Shown here one piece after another: positions 1 through 11,579 of a stretch of 16,771 nucleotides of DNA. Positions within the stretch are counted from its first letter, which is position 1. Each line of letters starts with the position of its first letter. The notes under the pieces were generated by a model. It saw only the letters and a list, made by a program, of their open reading frames with translations. It ran no database searches and was not told the DNA's origin. Both the position numbers and the translations under genes were made by a program. The DNA is from Cylindrodendrum hubeiense (Eukaryota > Ascomycota > Sordariomycetes > Hypocreales > Nectriaceae), in the NCBI GenBank assembly GCA_014621425.1, contig JAANBB010000664.1:1-16771 (forward strand), read 5' to 3'.

Positions 1-591
1 CCCCGACCACCAGCCCAGCGCCTCCTGCTGCTCCATACCACTCCCACGACCGGCTTCGTTTCTCTCCCACGCTCCTTCGCCCGCGCCTACGACCCTGCGT
101 CCACACGACTGCCGCGCCGAGCCGCGTCTCGTCTCGACTCGTCCCGCATCGTCACGCCGCTCTCCGTCCTCTTTTTCTCCTTTCCCTTCTCGCGGCCCCG
201 GCTGTTTACATGCTCCAGTCTCGAATCTCATCGGGCCCCCGTCCTCTTGTGCCGCATCGCCTCGCTGCCCCGACTTGCTTCTCCTCCCGCCTCGCCCAGC
301 CCAGCTCGAGCTGGCTGCCTTGTCGTTGGGCCGTCACACGAATATCCGTCTATCTTCGCCCCGGACGCTCGGCCGCCCGGGTCACCCTGTCGCGCCCCGT
401 ATTGCTCGTCTCTCCTCAATTGAATTGGTATCGATACCGTCTTCGCAGCCGTCCCCAGTTGGCGCTGATGCCGACCGCTGCGACCCCTCGTCGACCACCG
501 TTGGACATTTGGCGCTGAGAGGCCATCCGCTCTTGATTGGCTCGGGGCCAGGAGGGGGATCTGTACATAACCACGCCCTGGATTGCTTGTC
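1..591 (+). promoter_or_regulatory. C/T-rich promoter and 5' leader of the Lrg1 gene
   Basis: About 590 bases precede the chosen Lrg1 start and show no recognisable protein. The first 200 bases are strongly C/T-rich, as is common just upstream of fungal transcription starts. An ATG at 210 opens a 102-codon frame ending at 518, which would be an upstream ORF if the transcript begins before it. Its product is Arg/Pro/Ser-rich and looks like translated leader, not a gene. A 12-nt palindrome (ggtatcgatacc, 427-438) lies in the middle. The transcription start cannot be placed from sequence alone. Confidence 0.5.
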
Positions 592-3500
592 ATGATGGCC
601 TCGGGTTACGACAATGCGCCGCCCGCCGACCATGGCCACGGCGACCATCCTCATCCACACGACTTCCCCGGCCCGGACCTGGGTCACCCGTCCGATCCCA
701 ACTGGCAGAATGGCAGCCACGGCACCCCTGATAGCGGTTACCGACTGAGGCCCACCGGTTCTGCGCCCTCTACCCCCAATCCTCCTCCGACCGGATGGGA
801 TGAGGAGCAGCCCCTCCGTAAGAGTGCTGAGCGGAATAGGTCGCGAGGGCGGAACGGGCGATCCGCCAGCGGCCAGCAGAGGGTTTGCAACGCGTGTGGA
901 GAGTCTTTGACGGGCCAGTTCGTTCGAGCCCTCGATGGCACCTTTCATCTCGACTGTTTTAAATGCCAGGTACGGCACCCGAAGCCCATCCACCAGCGGA
1001 TCATCCCCTCCCTTCGTGCTTCGGCGAGACGCTAATCTGCCCCTGGGTTTAGGACTGTGGCCAAATCGTGGCATCCAAATTCTTCCCCGCCGAAGACGAG
1101 AACGGCCAGGGGCAGTATCCCCTGTGCGAGACTGACTACTTCCGACGACTCAACCTGCTGTGCTACCAGTGTGGGGGGGCACTTCGAGGCTCTTACATTA
1201 CCGCCTTGGAGCGCAAGTACCATGTCGACCATTTTACCTGCTCCCTATGTTCAACCATCTTTGGCGCCCAAGACAGCTACTACGAACATGACGGAAATGT
1301 CTACTGCCACTACCATTATTCCACCCAGTTCGCGCAACGCTGTAATGGCTGTCAAACCGCTATCCTGAAGCAGTTTGTCGAGATTTTCAGAAACGGCCAG
1401 AATCAGCACTGGCACCCCGAATGCTACATGATTCACAAATTCTGGAATGTCCGATTGGCACAACCCACCGATATCCCGCCCGCGCTGTTAGGGTCGGATG
1501 ATCCTGCCGGCAGGGACTTGATTCGAACAGAGGAGGAGCGTATGGAGGAGAAGGTGTTTAGGATATGGAGTGTCCTGTCAGCCTTTGAAGAGTCCTCAGC
1601 GGCTTGTATTTCCGATATGCTTCTCCACGTTAGCAACGGTGCTTACGTCGACGGTGTCCTTGTTGCTAAGCGCTTCATCTGGCACGTCGAAATTCTATTC
1701 CAGTCGGCGGACCGGCTCGATGCCACCATGGCCCGCCTAAACGACAAAGGTACGACTCCGGGAACCGAACTCCTAGTCCGTTGGATGGTACTAACCAGCT
1801 TCATGTAGCGATGTCTTACGGACGAGAAGCCAAGCTTCTCTGTAAGAAGATTGTCTCCTTCTTCTCTTTGCTGTCAAAGACACAAGACAACGGTGCCCGC
1901 AAACTGGGTGTAACACAGGAGCTACTTTCTCTCGTCACCGGCCTCGCCCATTATCTTAAACTTCTTATCCGAATATGTCTCCAAGGAGCTCTGCGCCTGG
2001 AGCGCGAGGTAAGAGCCTCCGAAGGCCTATATCAATTCCTCGACGACCTGAGCGACCTCGACGTCTTGAAGAACGACGACGGCCAGTTGCAGGTGACTGC
2101 GGGTGGTGCGCGGCTCTCCGCCAATGACTCAGACCACTGTGCTCAGTGCAACAGATCCGTGGAGGATGAATGTGCAAAGAACGGCGATATGCGGTGGCAT
2201 CTAAGTTGTGTGAAGTGCACGAGATGTGCCCGGGAGATGGGCCGAACCTTGGACGAGGCCCGCTACAATGCCTTTGACCGCAAGATTTATTGCGCCAGCT
2301 GCGTTGGCATAAACACGGAACCGTCCATGATATTCGAGCATGTTTCGAAGTTGCAGCAATACGTGTTTCTACTCCGAGTCGCATTAGCCCGACTCCTGGA
2401 TATTCTAAGGAGTAATGGTGCCTTGCCTCCCTCTGGAGAAGACCCCAACTCCAACGGATACGGCTCCGATGGGCCTGGAGGGTCTAGTGACCCAAGGCAG
2501 CGCTCTGATTCCAATCCCAGGGGAATTGGCGCAGGGGGCGATAAGGAGAACCGTCGTGAGTCGTCTTATGAGAACACTCTGAATGACGTACGCAGACTCC
2601 GAAGTACGCGTCTCGACAGGCACCTTTCATCTAGTGTGCGGCAAGCTCGAACGTCGCGTGTAATGGATGCTGACGGCCGCGGACCTCGGCCTGGTTCAGC
2701 TGGGGATGGAGGTCAAAGCCACGGACCTCAGGGATCAACCGATCTCATGTTCGGAAATAACGACGCCATCACCCTTGACGATATTCCCAGAATTGTTGCT
2801 GTCGAGCAGTCGCGCGAACAGCAGTCGCGAGCTCCGCCGGATGGTCAACGGGGTCTCGGCCCTGGACAGCTCGCGCATCAACGAACGCAGTCATCCGATC
2901 GAGATCAAGATTTCCGTGGCGCTGATGGCATGCCAACGCGAATCGGACGCAAGTTCTTCTCGGAGCTATCTGGTCTCGAGTACTTCAATGTTCGCCATCT
3001 GGCAGTTTTGACGATGCAACCGATGATCGAACAAGAATTCAGCCTGGACGAGCTGCTGAGCTTTATTGAATCCCGAAAGCAAGCTACTTTCTGGAAGAAC
3101 CTTGGCAAGGCGTTCAAGAACGACAAGAGCAAGAACGTCAAGAAGAAGGGCGTCTTCGGGGTCCCTCTAGAGATCATTATCGAGCGAGACGGTGCCGATT
3201 CTACTGACGGCGTTGGCCCCGGTACACTCCGTATCCCCGCCGTTGTGGACGACATTGTGTCGTCGATGCGGAAGATGGATCTCTCAGTCGAGGGTGTGTT
3301 CCGAAAGAACGGAAACATCAAGAAGCAGCAAGGTTTGGTGGAAAAGATCAACGCCGAAGGCTGCGATGTGGTCAACTTTATGGAACAACCCGTCGTTCAA
3401 CTAGCCGCCCTCCTGAAGCGATACCTACGAGACCTCCCAGATCCTCTAATGTCACACAAGCTGTACAAGCTGTGGGTCAGCGCAGCCAAGATCGCCGAGC

Positions 3501-4289
3501 CCGAGAAGAGGAAGCAATGTCTGCATTTGACTTGCTGTCTCTTGCCCAAGAGCCATCGCGACAGTCTCGAGATCTTGTTCAGCTTCCTCAAGTGGGCCGG
3601 CTCGTTCCATCAACTCGACGACGATGTCGGTTCCAAGATGGATATCAGAAACCTTGCCACCGTCATCGCGCCCAATATTCTTACTAATGCTTCCAAGGCA
3701 CCCGCTCTGGATAGCGAGGCTATCTATGTTATTGATGCAGTAGAGATGCTCATTACATATATCGAAGAGATGTGCCAGGTAAGCTAGTCCACCGCTATGT
3801 GACATCGAATCCATACTGACAGTGCCTTTTCAGGTTCCTGATGAAATCCTCGGTCTTCTCAATGACCCATACATCTTCAGCAACAGCGGTGACCTATCTA
3901 CCAAGGATATCCTCAAACGATTCCAGGATCGCCGTGGGCAAATCTCGATTGCAGATGTCAACGAGGTTTACAACCGCCAGGACAACTCGACACGACCCCC
4001 AGCCCGACGAGTTGAAACGGATCCGGCGGTCTGGCAGGGAGAGGCAACCGTGCGTACGATCCAAGAGCCCCCCATGGTCCATACCCAGAATGGCCCCGGA
4101 ACTCCTCCCAATAGATGGAGGGGCCGGAATGACGTGGCCAACCCATCCCCTTATGGCAGCGCCAGTCAGTTCAATCAGTCGGACAGCCAACTCGATAGCT
4201 CCGAGCATAGCCAACGACGAGAGTGGCGAAACTCCAACTCTGGCTTCAGACAGCAAGGCAGTGGACTCGGTGTGTCGGGCAACTCATGA
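592..4289 (+). CDS. lrg1: LIM-domain Rho GTPase-activating protein (Lrg1 family)
   Basis: Predicted exons are 592-969, 1053-1749, 1809-3778 and 3834-4289 (1166 aa); all three introns are GT-AG and keep frame. Seen: LIM1 at residues 99-155 (Cys99), LIM2 at 163-214, a half LIM finger from Cys223, a further full LIM at 469-523 (C-x2-C, H489-x2-C492, C495-x2-C498, C520-x2-C523), and a RhoGAP domain at about 809-1015 with the arginine finger at Arg857 (GVFRKNG). The N-terminus (His/Pro-rich) and the tail after 1015 are low complexity. This layout is that of yeast and Neurospora Lrg1, which switch off Rho1 and so control glucan synthase, wall integrity and tip growth. Two in-frame ATGs exist (592, 595); the second has the better context, which changes the protein by one residue. 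Convergent with the Erg26 gene. Confidence 0.95.
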
Positions 4290-5343
4290 ACGATTTCAAC
4301 AATGGCGAAATTTCAATTTTCAGACCAGGCAACGCCCAGTCTCAGGCTTCGTTTCGGTTCCCCTTTCATTTCAGGAGGCATGATTCGGGAGTAGAATCAT
4401 ATGCATCGTCCACGGCGTTATCTTCGCTTTTCCCTCCACTGGCTTACGCCACCCCTTCTCGACAAGAAAACCAGTTGACCAAACCCCCTCCCCTTTTCAC
4501 GCACGACATGACAGACCTGGATGTTTTTATCTTCTCCCCTCGGGTGAATATCTACCCGATCCTTTTCTCTTCCCTTTCACTCATCCCCTCTTCATCATGC
4601 CCGGCACGCGAAGTTTTTGTCTTTGTCTCTTTTTCTTCTTATTTTTCAGCTTTGCTTTGAAAGTGGGCAGGAAGTGTGGTGCCTTTTCATGAAACAAACA
4701 AAAAGGGTCAAGGTGGGGGGTGTTTTTCTATACCTGAGTTGGATGGAGTAGTCATGAGGGTTAATTTCCCTGGAGACATGGGCACAATGAGAGAGAGAGA
4801 GAGAGGGAGGGAGGAGGAGGACGCGCATTTTGATGCGCTTTGCGGGTGCAGCAGTTTGATGGGGCAGATGTGCGGAAATACATGTTGGTTTCAGGGTTGA
4901 GACGGGTTTTGGTCAGGGATGGAACCGAGTGAGGTCTGAGTAGGGACAATAGATTCTTTCCGATTGGATATTTGTGTTTACTTCATGTGATGATTGTGAC
5001 TGTATTTGTGGGCGACCCTTGTGTTTTGCATGCGGGATAATGTGATTGTCCCGATGACTCTGTCTGTGCCTGTGCTGCCTCGGACATGTATGATGACACC
5101 GATGAACTCGAATTTGCGCGGACGCCTCTACCTCATCAGTTATAAACGACATCGGGTAATGATTCATTCCCTAAGCAACGTGTCCGAAACGACGGTGGCC
5201 CACGTAGAGTATTAAAAGCATCATGTGGATTATAAGCCCCAATGCATATGTACATGAAGATGGCTTTGTCCTGTGCCCTGATCCTATGCCCTGCCAAGCC
5301 CCTATCTTGATGGGCACCATTCCCTTTCCCTCTTTTTCTCTGA
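4290..5343. other. Convergent intergenic region between lrg1 and erg26
   Basis: Both flanking genes end here, so this holds two 3' UTRs and their polyadenylation signals. The first 370 bases are C/T-rich and the centre is G-rich. Open frames are short, lack codon structure and match nothing I recognise. No canonical AATAAA clearly tied to either gene was identified. Apart from the GA microsatellite I see no other element. Confidence 0.6.
4789..4821. repeat. GA-rich microsatellite
   Basis: A run of eight GA dinucleotides at 4789-4804 grades into ggaggg/gga repeats up to 4821. It is a simple purine tract in the shared 3' flank. Its length is likely to vary between strains. Confidence 0.9.
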
Positions 5344-6527
5344 TTATGCCTTGACGGCAGCGGCCTCCTTTTCCTGCTCGAGGAAATGGTTGACACCTCG
5401 AGTGACACCCTCTTGCAGGGTGTACAGGGGCTTGTAGCGCAGAACCCGCTTGGCCTTGGTGATGTTGTAGTACCGGGTCATGGAGCTGTAGATGATACCC
5501 TTGCGGGTCAAAGTCGGGGTACGGCCGAGGATGTGGGAAAAGACCTCGCTGAGGTAGCCAAAGGAGATGCCGAGCTCGCGGTTGAGGGTCCAGACCTTCT
5601 CGGTGCCCTTGTCGTTGCCAGCGGCGCGCCAGATGGCGCGGGCAAAGTCCCAAAAGTAGACGGGGGAATCGTTTGTGATGAAGAAGGTCTCGCCATCAAC
5701 GCGCTCGTGGTCGAGGGGTGTTGTGGCGGCGGCGGCCGTGGCCAAGAGGAGCTGGCCGGCGAGGAGATGGGCGTGGGCGATGTTGCCAACGTAGGTGAAG
5801 TCGAACAGGTTCTCGTTGTTGCCGACCTGGACGTTGGACTTGCCGCCACGGTAGGCGCGGAGCAAGCCCGGGAGTAGTTGGGCGTCGCCCTCGCCGAAGA
5901 TGCCCGCGGGGCGGATGGCACAGGTGAGGAGCTTGGAGGGCTCTTCGCGGTTGGCCTTGATGACGAGCTCTTCAGCAGCAGCCTGTTGATTGCGAGGCAA
6001 TTTGTCAGCGGGTTGATCAAGTGGTTGGTTGGGAGATATTAGAGAGGCAAACGGACCTTGGTCTCGGAGTAGTACTCGGTCTGCTGGGCGCCGCGGATCA
6101 TGGGCCACCTCTCGTCGGCATTGAGCAGGTCGGAGACGTTGTCGCTGATGACGCTGGCGGAGCTGGTGTAGACAAGAGCCTTGACGCCGGACTTCTGGCA
6201 AGCCTCGACGACAGACTGGGTACCGTCGATGTTGACTCTCTTGAAGAGGTCATGGGCGATCTTGGAGTCGTTGCCGACGGGCGAGGCGGTGTGGATGACG
6301 ACGTCGGGCTTGATCTCGTTGAAGATAGCCAGCAGCTTCTCGGTGTCGGTGATGTCGCATTCGTGGTACTCGGCGTGCGTGTTGCGGTTGCGCGAGCAGC
6401 GCAGGTCGACGGCGACGACGGCGGTGGTGGTCCACGACTCGACAAGCTGGTTGACGATGTGGTGGCCGAGGAAGCCGTTGCCGCCGATGACGAGGACCTT
6501 GCCCAGGGAGCCTCTGGATTCGGCCAT
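5344..6527 (-). CDS. erg26: Sterol-4-alpha-carboxylate 3-dehydrogenase, decarboxylating (Erg26)
   Basis: Exons on the minus strand are 6527-6057 and 5982-5344, with one 74-nt GT-AG intron (6056-5983), giving 369 aa, the usual size for the family (yeast 349). Seen: an N-terminal NAD(P)-binding Rossmann motif GGNGFLG at residues 15-21 and the short-chain dehydrogenase Tyr-x3-Lys pair at Tyr153/Lys157 (YSETK), which ends exactly at the intron. Further family-like segments follow, such as LFDFTYVGNIAHAHLLA and the C-terminal YYNITKAKRVL. Family knowledge: it oxidises and decarboxylates the C4-carboxyl sterol made by Erg25, during C4 demethylation in ergosterol synthesis, on the ER with Erg27 and Erg28. 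The start ATG has good context (G at +4) and lies just before the Rossmann strand. Other 3-beta-HSD-type dehydrogenases are the main alternative. Confidence 0.92.
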
Positions 6528-7023
6528 TGCGGAGGATGTTCGGGGGGGAGGAGTTGGAAGACGAGATGGAGGACGAGTCGGAAGTGGATGAGGTTGACGG
6601 TCGCAAAGGGCGGAGGGATTGACACGATGCAGTTGTCTCAGCGAGTTTGGTGGAGGTCCGGGGATCAGGCTAGGGTCGCGGATAGTGGGTCTGGTGGTTG
6701 AGCCTCCACCGTGACTAGCTGGACCTGCCTACCTACCTTAGCTGTACCTGCCTACCTACCTTAGCCGTACCTGCCTACCTGGGTGGACTCAGTCAGGGTC
6801 TCTCCCCCTCGGGTGTCTCCAATGCGGCCGGGGGCACTGGATATCAGCGGGGCATTTGAGCTGGACTGCACCACTGGGCACAGTGCCAGTTTCCAGGACA
6901 CAGGACTTACAAGTGACGATGAAATTGGGGCGGCACAACCCAAGAGTCTAGGTCCGCCCCCAGCCAGGTGCCTGTGTATAGGAGCCACCCTTTGGGCTTC
7001 ACGGCTTCGACTAAAAAATATAG
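6528..7023 (-). promoter_or_regulatory. erg26 upstream region
   Basis: This holds the erg26 5' leader and promoter. No convincing open frame lies here: a 101-codon frame at 6783-7088 on the plus strand has no recognisable motif. A 23-bp tandem repeat occupies 6723-6780. I did not find a sterol-response motif I could defend. Confidence 0.5.
6723..6780. repeat. 23-bp tandem repeat, about 2.5 copies
   Basis: Two near-identical 23-bp units (6723-6745 and 6746-6768, differing at one base) are followed by 12 bases of a third unit. Each unit contains the ACCTGCCTACCTACC core. The ACCTACCT/AGGTAGGT type recurs in this window at 13328-13408. Confidence 0.9.
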
Positions 7024-7746
7024 CGATGCAGGCGTATTATCTTCAGGCCAGAACGCGGGTTGCCCAGTTTTCGTGGAAGACTGCCTAGTAGAGATGACGC
7101 ATCTCACGAGCTGGTGGACTTGTTCCAAGAACGTCTGAGTAAACGAATAGCAAACAGAGTCTACTCACGAGCTGGCTCTTCAATCGGTCAGATTGACGCT
7201 TATGAAGTCGCACGGAAGCTCCAGGAAATCGGCATGTCAAAAAGAAAATCCACAATCTTTCTTTTCCAGCATTATGGAAAGGTTGACTTGTCGATCCTGA
7301 GAGGCTTCTTCGCGACTCGAGGTTAGGAGAACCATTCTTCTGAGCAACGACAACTGCATTCCTCTCATTCCCACCTATCGTCAACAGAAGATAAAGCCAG
7401 CGCCTGGGTGCAACAGCTTCCCGCTCAGACTGGAGGTTTTATTCCGCGTCCTCTATCCTCTTCATTCCCTTTGCGGCCGCAATCATCTTGGGCTCATTGA
7501 TTGCCAGGAGACGAAACTGGTGCTTGACGCGCTCGAGTACTTGTGCCAACCAATTGAGAGTCGAGGGCCTGATTGGCAGTCGGAGAGGTTCGTGAAGATC
7601 TCGGAAACAACGATGACCAGTTTCTTCGACAAGACAGACAGCAAGTGACTAAGGCTACATCGACGTCATCAGTACTGATCAGGTTTCCAGGATCTACCCG
7701 CAAACGGAAGCGGAGTGCAGTGGCCACGGTGGTGGACCCGACATAG
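7024..7746 (+). pseudogene. Decayed DnaQ-like (DEDDh) exonuclease-domain gene fragment
   Basis: Two long, protein-like open stretches lie in different frames. Frame 1 is open from 7024 to a TAG at 7324. The frame one base later is open for 115 codons (7301-7645), with no ATG until 7613, and ends at TGA 7646-7648. Sequence with an RKRKR motif then continues in the first frame to TAG 7744-7746. Seen: VDLSILRGFF near 7282 resembles the exonuclease motif II region, and H-x4-D (HLGLID, His codon 7484, Asp codon 7499) resembles motif III of DEDDh exonucleases. From memory, uncharacterised ascomycete exonuclease-domain proteins share this order, including a segment like NDNCIPLI. The frame break falls where those proteins read straight through, and motif I (DxE) is missing, so I infer a 5'-truncated relic. 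A live gene with sequencing errors or an unusual intron is the alternative. The SFF near the end resembles the end of a PCNA-binding motif, weakly. Confidence 0.5.
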
Positions 7747-7955
7747 CATTGCTCTCTTTCCCTCTTCCCCTCTTCCCCTCTTGCAGCATCTCGTACGGTT
7801 GAGAATCAAAATCGTTCGCTGCATCACACTCATCGAGGAGCATCGTCCGTCAGTCCGGATTACATACATTCATGTGCTTCGTACAAGCCACTAATACCTA
7901 CCTTTTACACGCGCCCTGAAGCGACCTCGGCGGAGGGATGGCGGGGTTGCGGGGC

Positions 7956-7964
7956 ATGAGTCAT
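7956..7964. promoter_or_regulatory. Gcn4/CPC1 binding site, full palindrome
   Basis: The sequence ATGAGTCAT matches the palindromic consensus ATGA(C/G)TCAT bound by the bZIP activators Gcn4 (yeast), CPC1 (Neurospora) and CpcA (Aspergillus). It lies 288 bases before the homocitrate synthase ATG, a fitting place for general amino-acid control. Confidence 0.75.
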
Positions 7965-8068
7965 TCAGGCAAAAGTTTGCCGAAAAGACAGTCGACGATT
8001 GGCCGCGCGAACTTTCTAGGGTCCCACCCTTGAATGCCGCCCCGCGCACCGAGCACCGAATCAAGCCT

Positions 8069-8075
8069 TGACTCA
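8069..8075. promoter_or_regulatory. Gcn4/CPC1 binding site, core
   Basis: The core TGACTCA lies 177 bases before the homocitrate synthase ATG and 105 bases after the stronger site. Paired sites of this type are common in amino-acid biosynthesis promoters. Confidence 0.65.
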
Positions 8076-8090
8076 CGAATGACCGACGTG

Positions 8091-8099
8091 CATAAATAT
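8091..8099 (+). promoter_or_regulatory. TATA-like box
   Basis: CATAAATAT sits shortly after the second CPC1 site and about 150 bases before the start codon, in an otherwise C-rich stretch. It departs from the TATAAA consensus at the first base. Confidence 0.35.
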
Positions 8100-8251
8100 C
8101 CTGCCCCTCAAGAACAATTCGAATTGTTAACCCCAGCCTATCTACCTTCAACGACACTCCGATCTCCCGCACCCGATTTCGACAGCAGTTCCTGCCTCAT
8201 CCATCCCCCCCGAACGTCCAATTCGAGCTCGCGAGCCACCGATCCTTCACT

Positions 8252-10347
<2,096 letters not shown>

Positions 10348-11579
10348 AAAAAGAGCATTTTGTTGGTGGAGGAGACACTTTAGTGCAGACCACACCCTTC
10401 CTCTACGGTAGCAGATGGAGAGGAGGAATAACATGAAGGTAGGAGATTCTGAACACGGCCCGAGGAATGAGATACAAGGAGCATCTGATTAGATGCTTTC
10501 TAACGCATCCGAGTTGAAAAGAAAGAAAAATAACAATAAGAGCTGCTGCAACAGCTTGGTCAATGGGATTGGAATCAGGTAAAAGGTGTCATATTAATTG
10601 GAAAAAGGAAAAAGTATGTCTGTGTATTGAGAGGGTAGCTTCCTGGTACGGAATCTACCAATCTGGAAAGATAAACCAAAGAGAGTGACTAAAAGCAACC
10701 GTCCAACATCGCTGGAGGAACAAATAAGTGAACCTTCTCTATTACGATGTGATTGAATAGGTATGTAAAGAAGGATGCGCTCCAGGATTTCCACCGTATT
10801 TCTTTGGATATTATTTATCCTTAGATCCCTGGTTAAGGTATCTGTTAATTATGCGAAACGAAGAAAGAAGGCTCCAGTATGTGCACAGTGCCGTTCTCTG
10901 TGCTAGGAACTGTGCGCTGGCATCAGCAGGCAGGGGTGTGAAACGATGCCAAGCACTCTGTTCACCCTGCTAGTCGTTGGGAAATGCACCTTGTGCAAGC
11001 ACACCCAGGAGACGGAAAAAAAAGTCATCTTCAGCGGGCGATTTGAGTGACGGAATGCAAATCAGGCTGGGCCAGAGTTGAGACAAGGAACCCCAATGCT
11101 TCTCAATTCATACAGCTGAAATGAAACAGGGGAAAGTGACAAGTGACAAGAGCTGCTGCTGCGACAACTTAGACCAAAGAATAAGGCAAGACAAACGGCT
11201 ACTTGAACTCATACACGAATAAGGCGTGCCCCTCCCAAGAACCGGGCCGAGTTACTGCTTTAAGTAGTGGCCCAGCTAGCTATTGGCCCTGCTCTCACCG
11301 AAACTCGGTGTACCTGTCAGCACCATGCCACCACCACAATTGCATGCGATGGCAGCCGACCAAAGCTCAATAGCCCATGCGGTGATTTCCTCAGGCAGCG
11401 AGTGCACTGCCCAAATGACAAGGATCCGAAACCACCACCGCACCACGTGAAAGAACACCATGGATTGGTTCTTACCTTCATGAGAAATCTACCTCACAAG
11501 TTGGTCCTCTTTTCCGATTCCTCTTTTTCTATGGCATTCTCTTCCTCGACGATAGAGAATCTTTGCCAGAATCAACAAG
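10348..11579. other. Gene-free stretch: homocitrate synthase 3' flank and F-box gene promoter
   Basis: No frame here looks like protein; the 66-aa minus-strand frame at 10594-10794 and the plus-strand frame starting at 11267 have no recognisable motifs. The first 250 bases are A-rich, like a 3' UTR. A CACGTG E-box lies at 11444-11449, about 130 bases before the next start codon, and the last 80 bases are T/C-rich. I see no RNA gene or repeat. Confidence 0.6.

Larger units (their letters stand above)
7747..8251 (+). promoter_or_regulatory. Homocitrate synthase promoter and 5' leader
   Basis: It starts with a C/T-rich stretch (repeated cccctctt at 7760-7780), carries two Gcn4/CPC1-type sites and a TATA-like AT-rich box, and becomes C-rich towards the start codon. 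This is a normal fungal promoter arrangement for an amino-acid biosynthesis gene. Confidence 0.6.

Noticed and set aside
1518..1535. GTTCGAATC-like tRNA B-box on the minus strand
   Set aside because: It lies inside the lrg1 LIM-domain exon, with no A-box, acceptor stem or T-run at the right spacing.
2667..3011. 114-aa frame inside the lrg1 middle region, considered as a sign of a local frameshift
   Set aside because: The annotated frame stays open and keeps family-like text on both sides (DDIPRIVAVEQ and FSELSGLEYF), so no frameshift is needed in this weakly conserved linker.
6021..6701. Long plus-strand frame (226 aa) and others opposite erg26, such as 5386-5877
   Set aside because: They lie antisense to the well supported Erg26 exons; their Val/Gly/Asp-rich products are the usual shadow of GC-rich codons on the other strand, and they run through the intron without a break in character.
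7320..7420. A GT-AG intron considered as the explanation for the frame change in the exonuclease-like relic
   Set aside because: The best candidate (gttagg donor, caacag acceptor) is a poor donor and would delete the segment that best matches the family, so decay explains the break better.
10594..10794. 66-aa minus-strand frame after homocitrate synthase
   Set aside because: Short, with no conserved motif, in A-rich 3' flank sequence.
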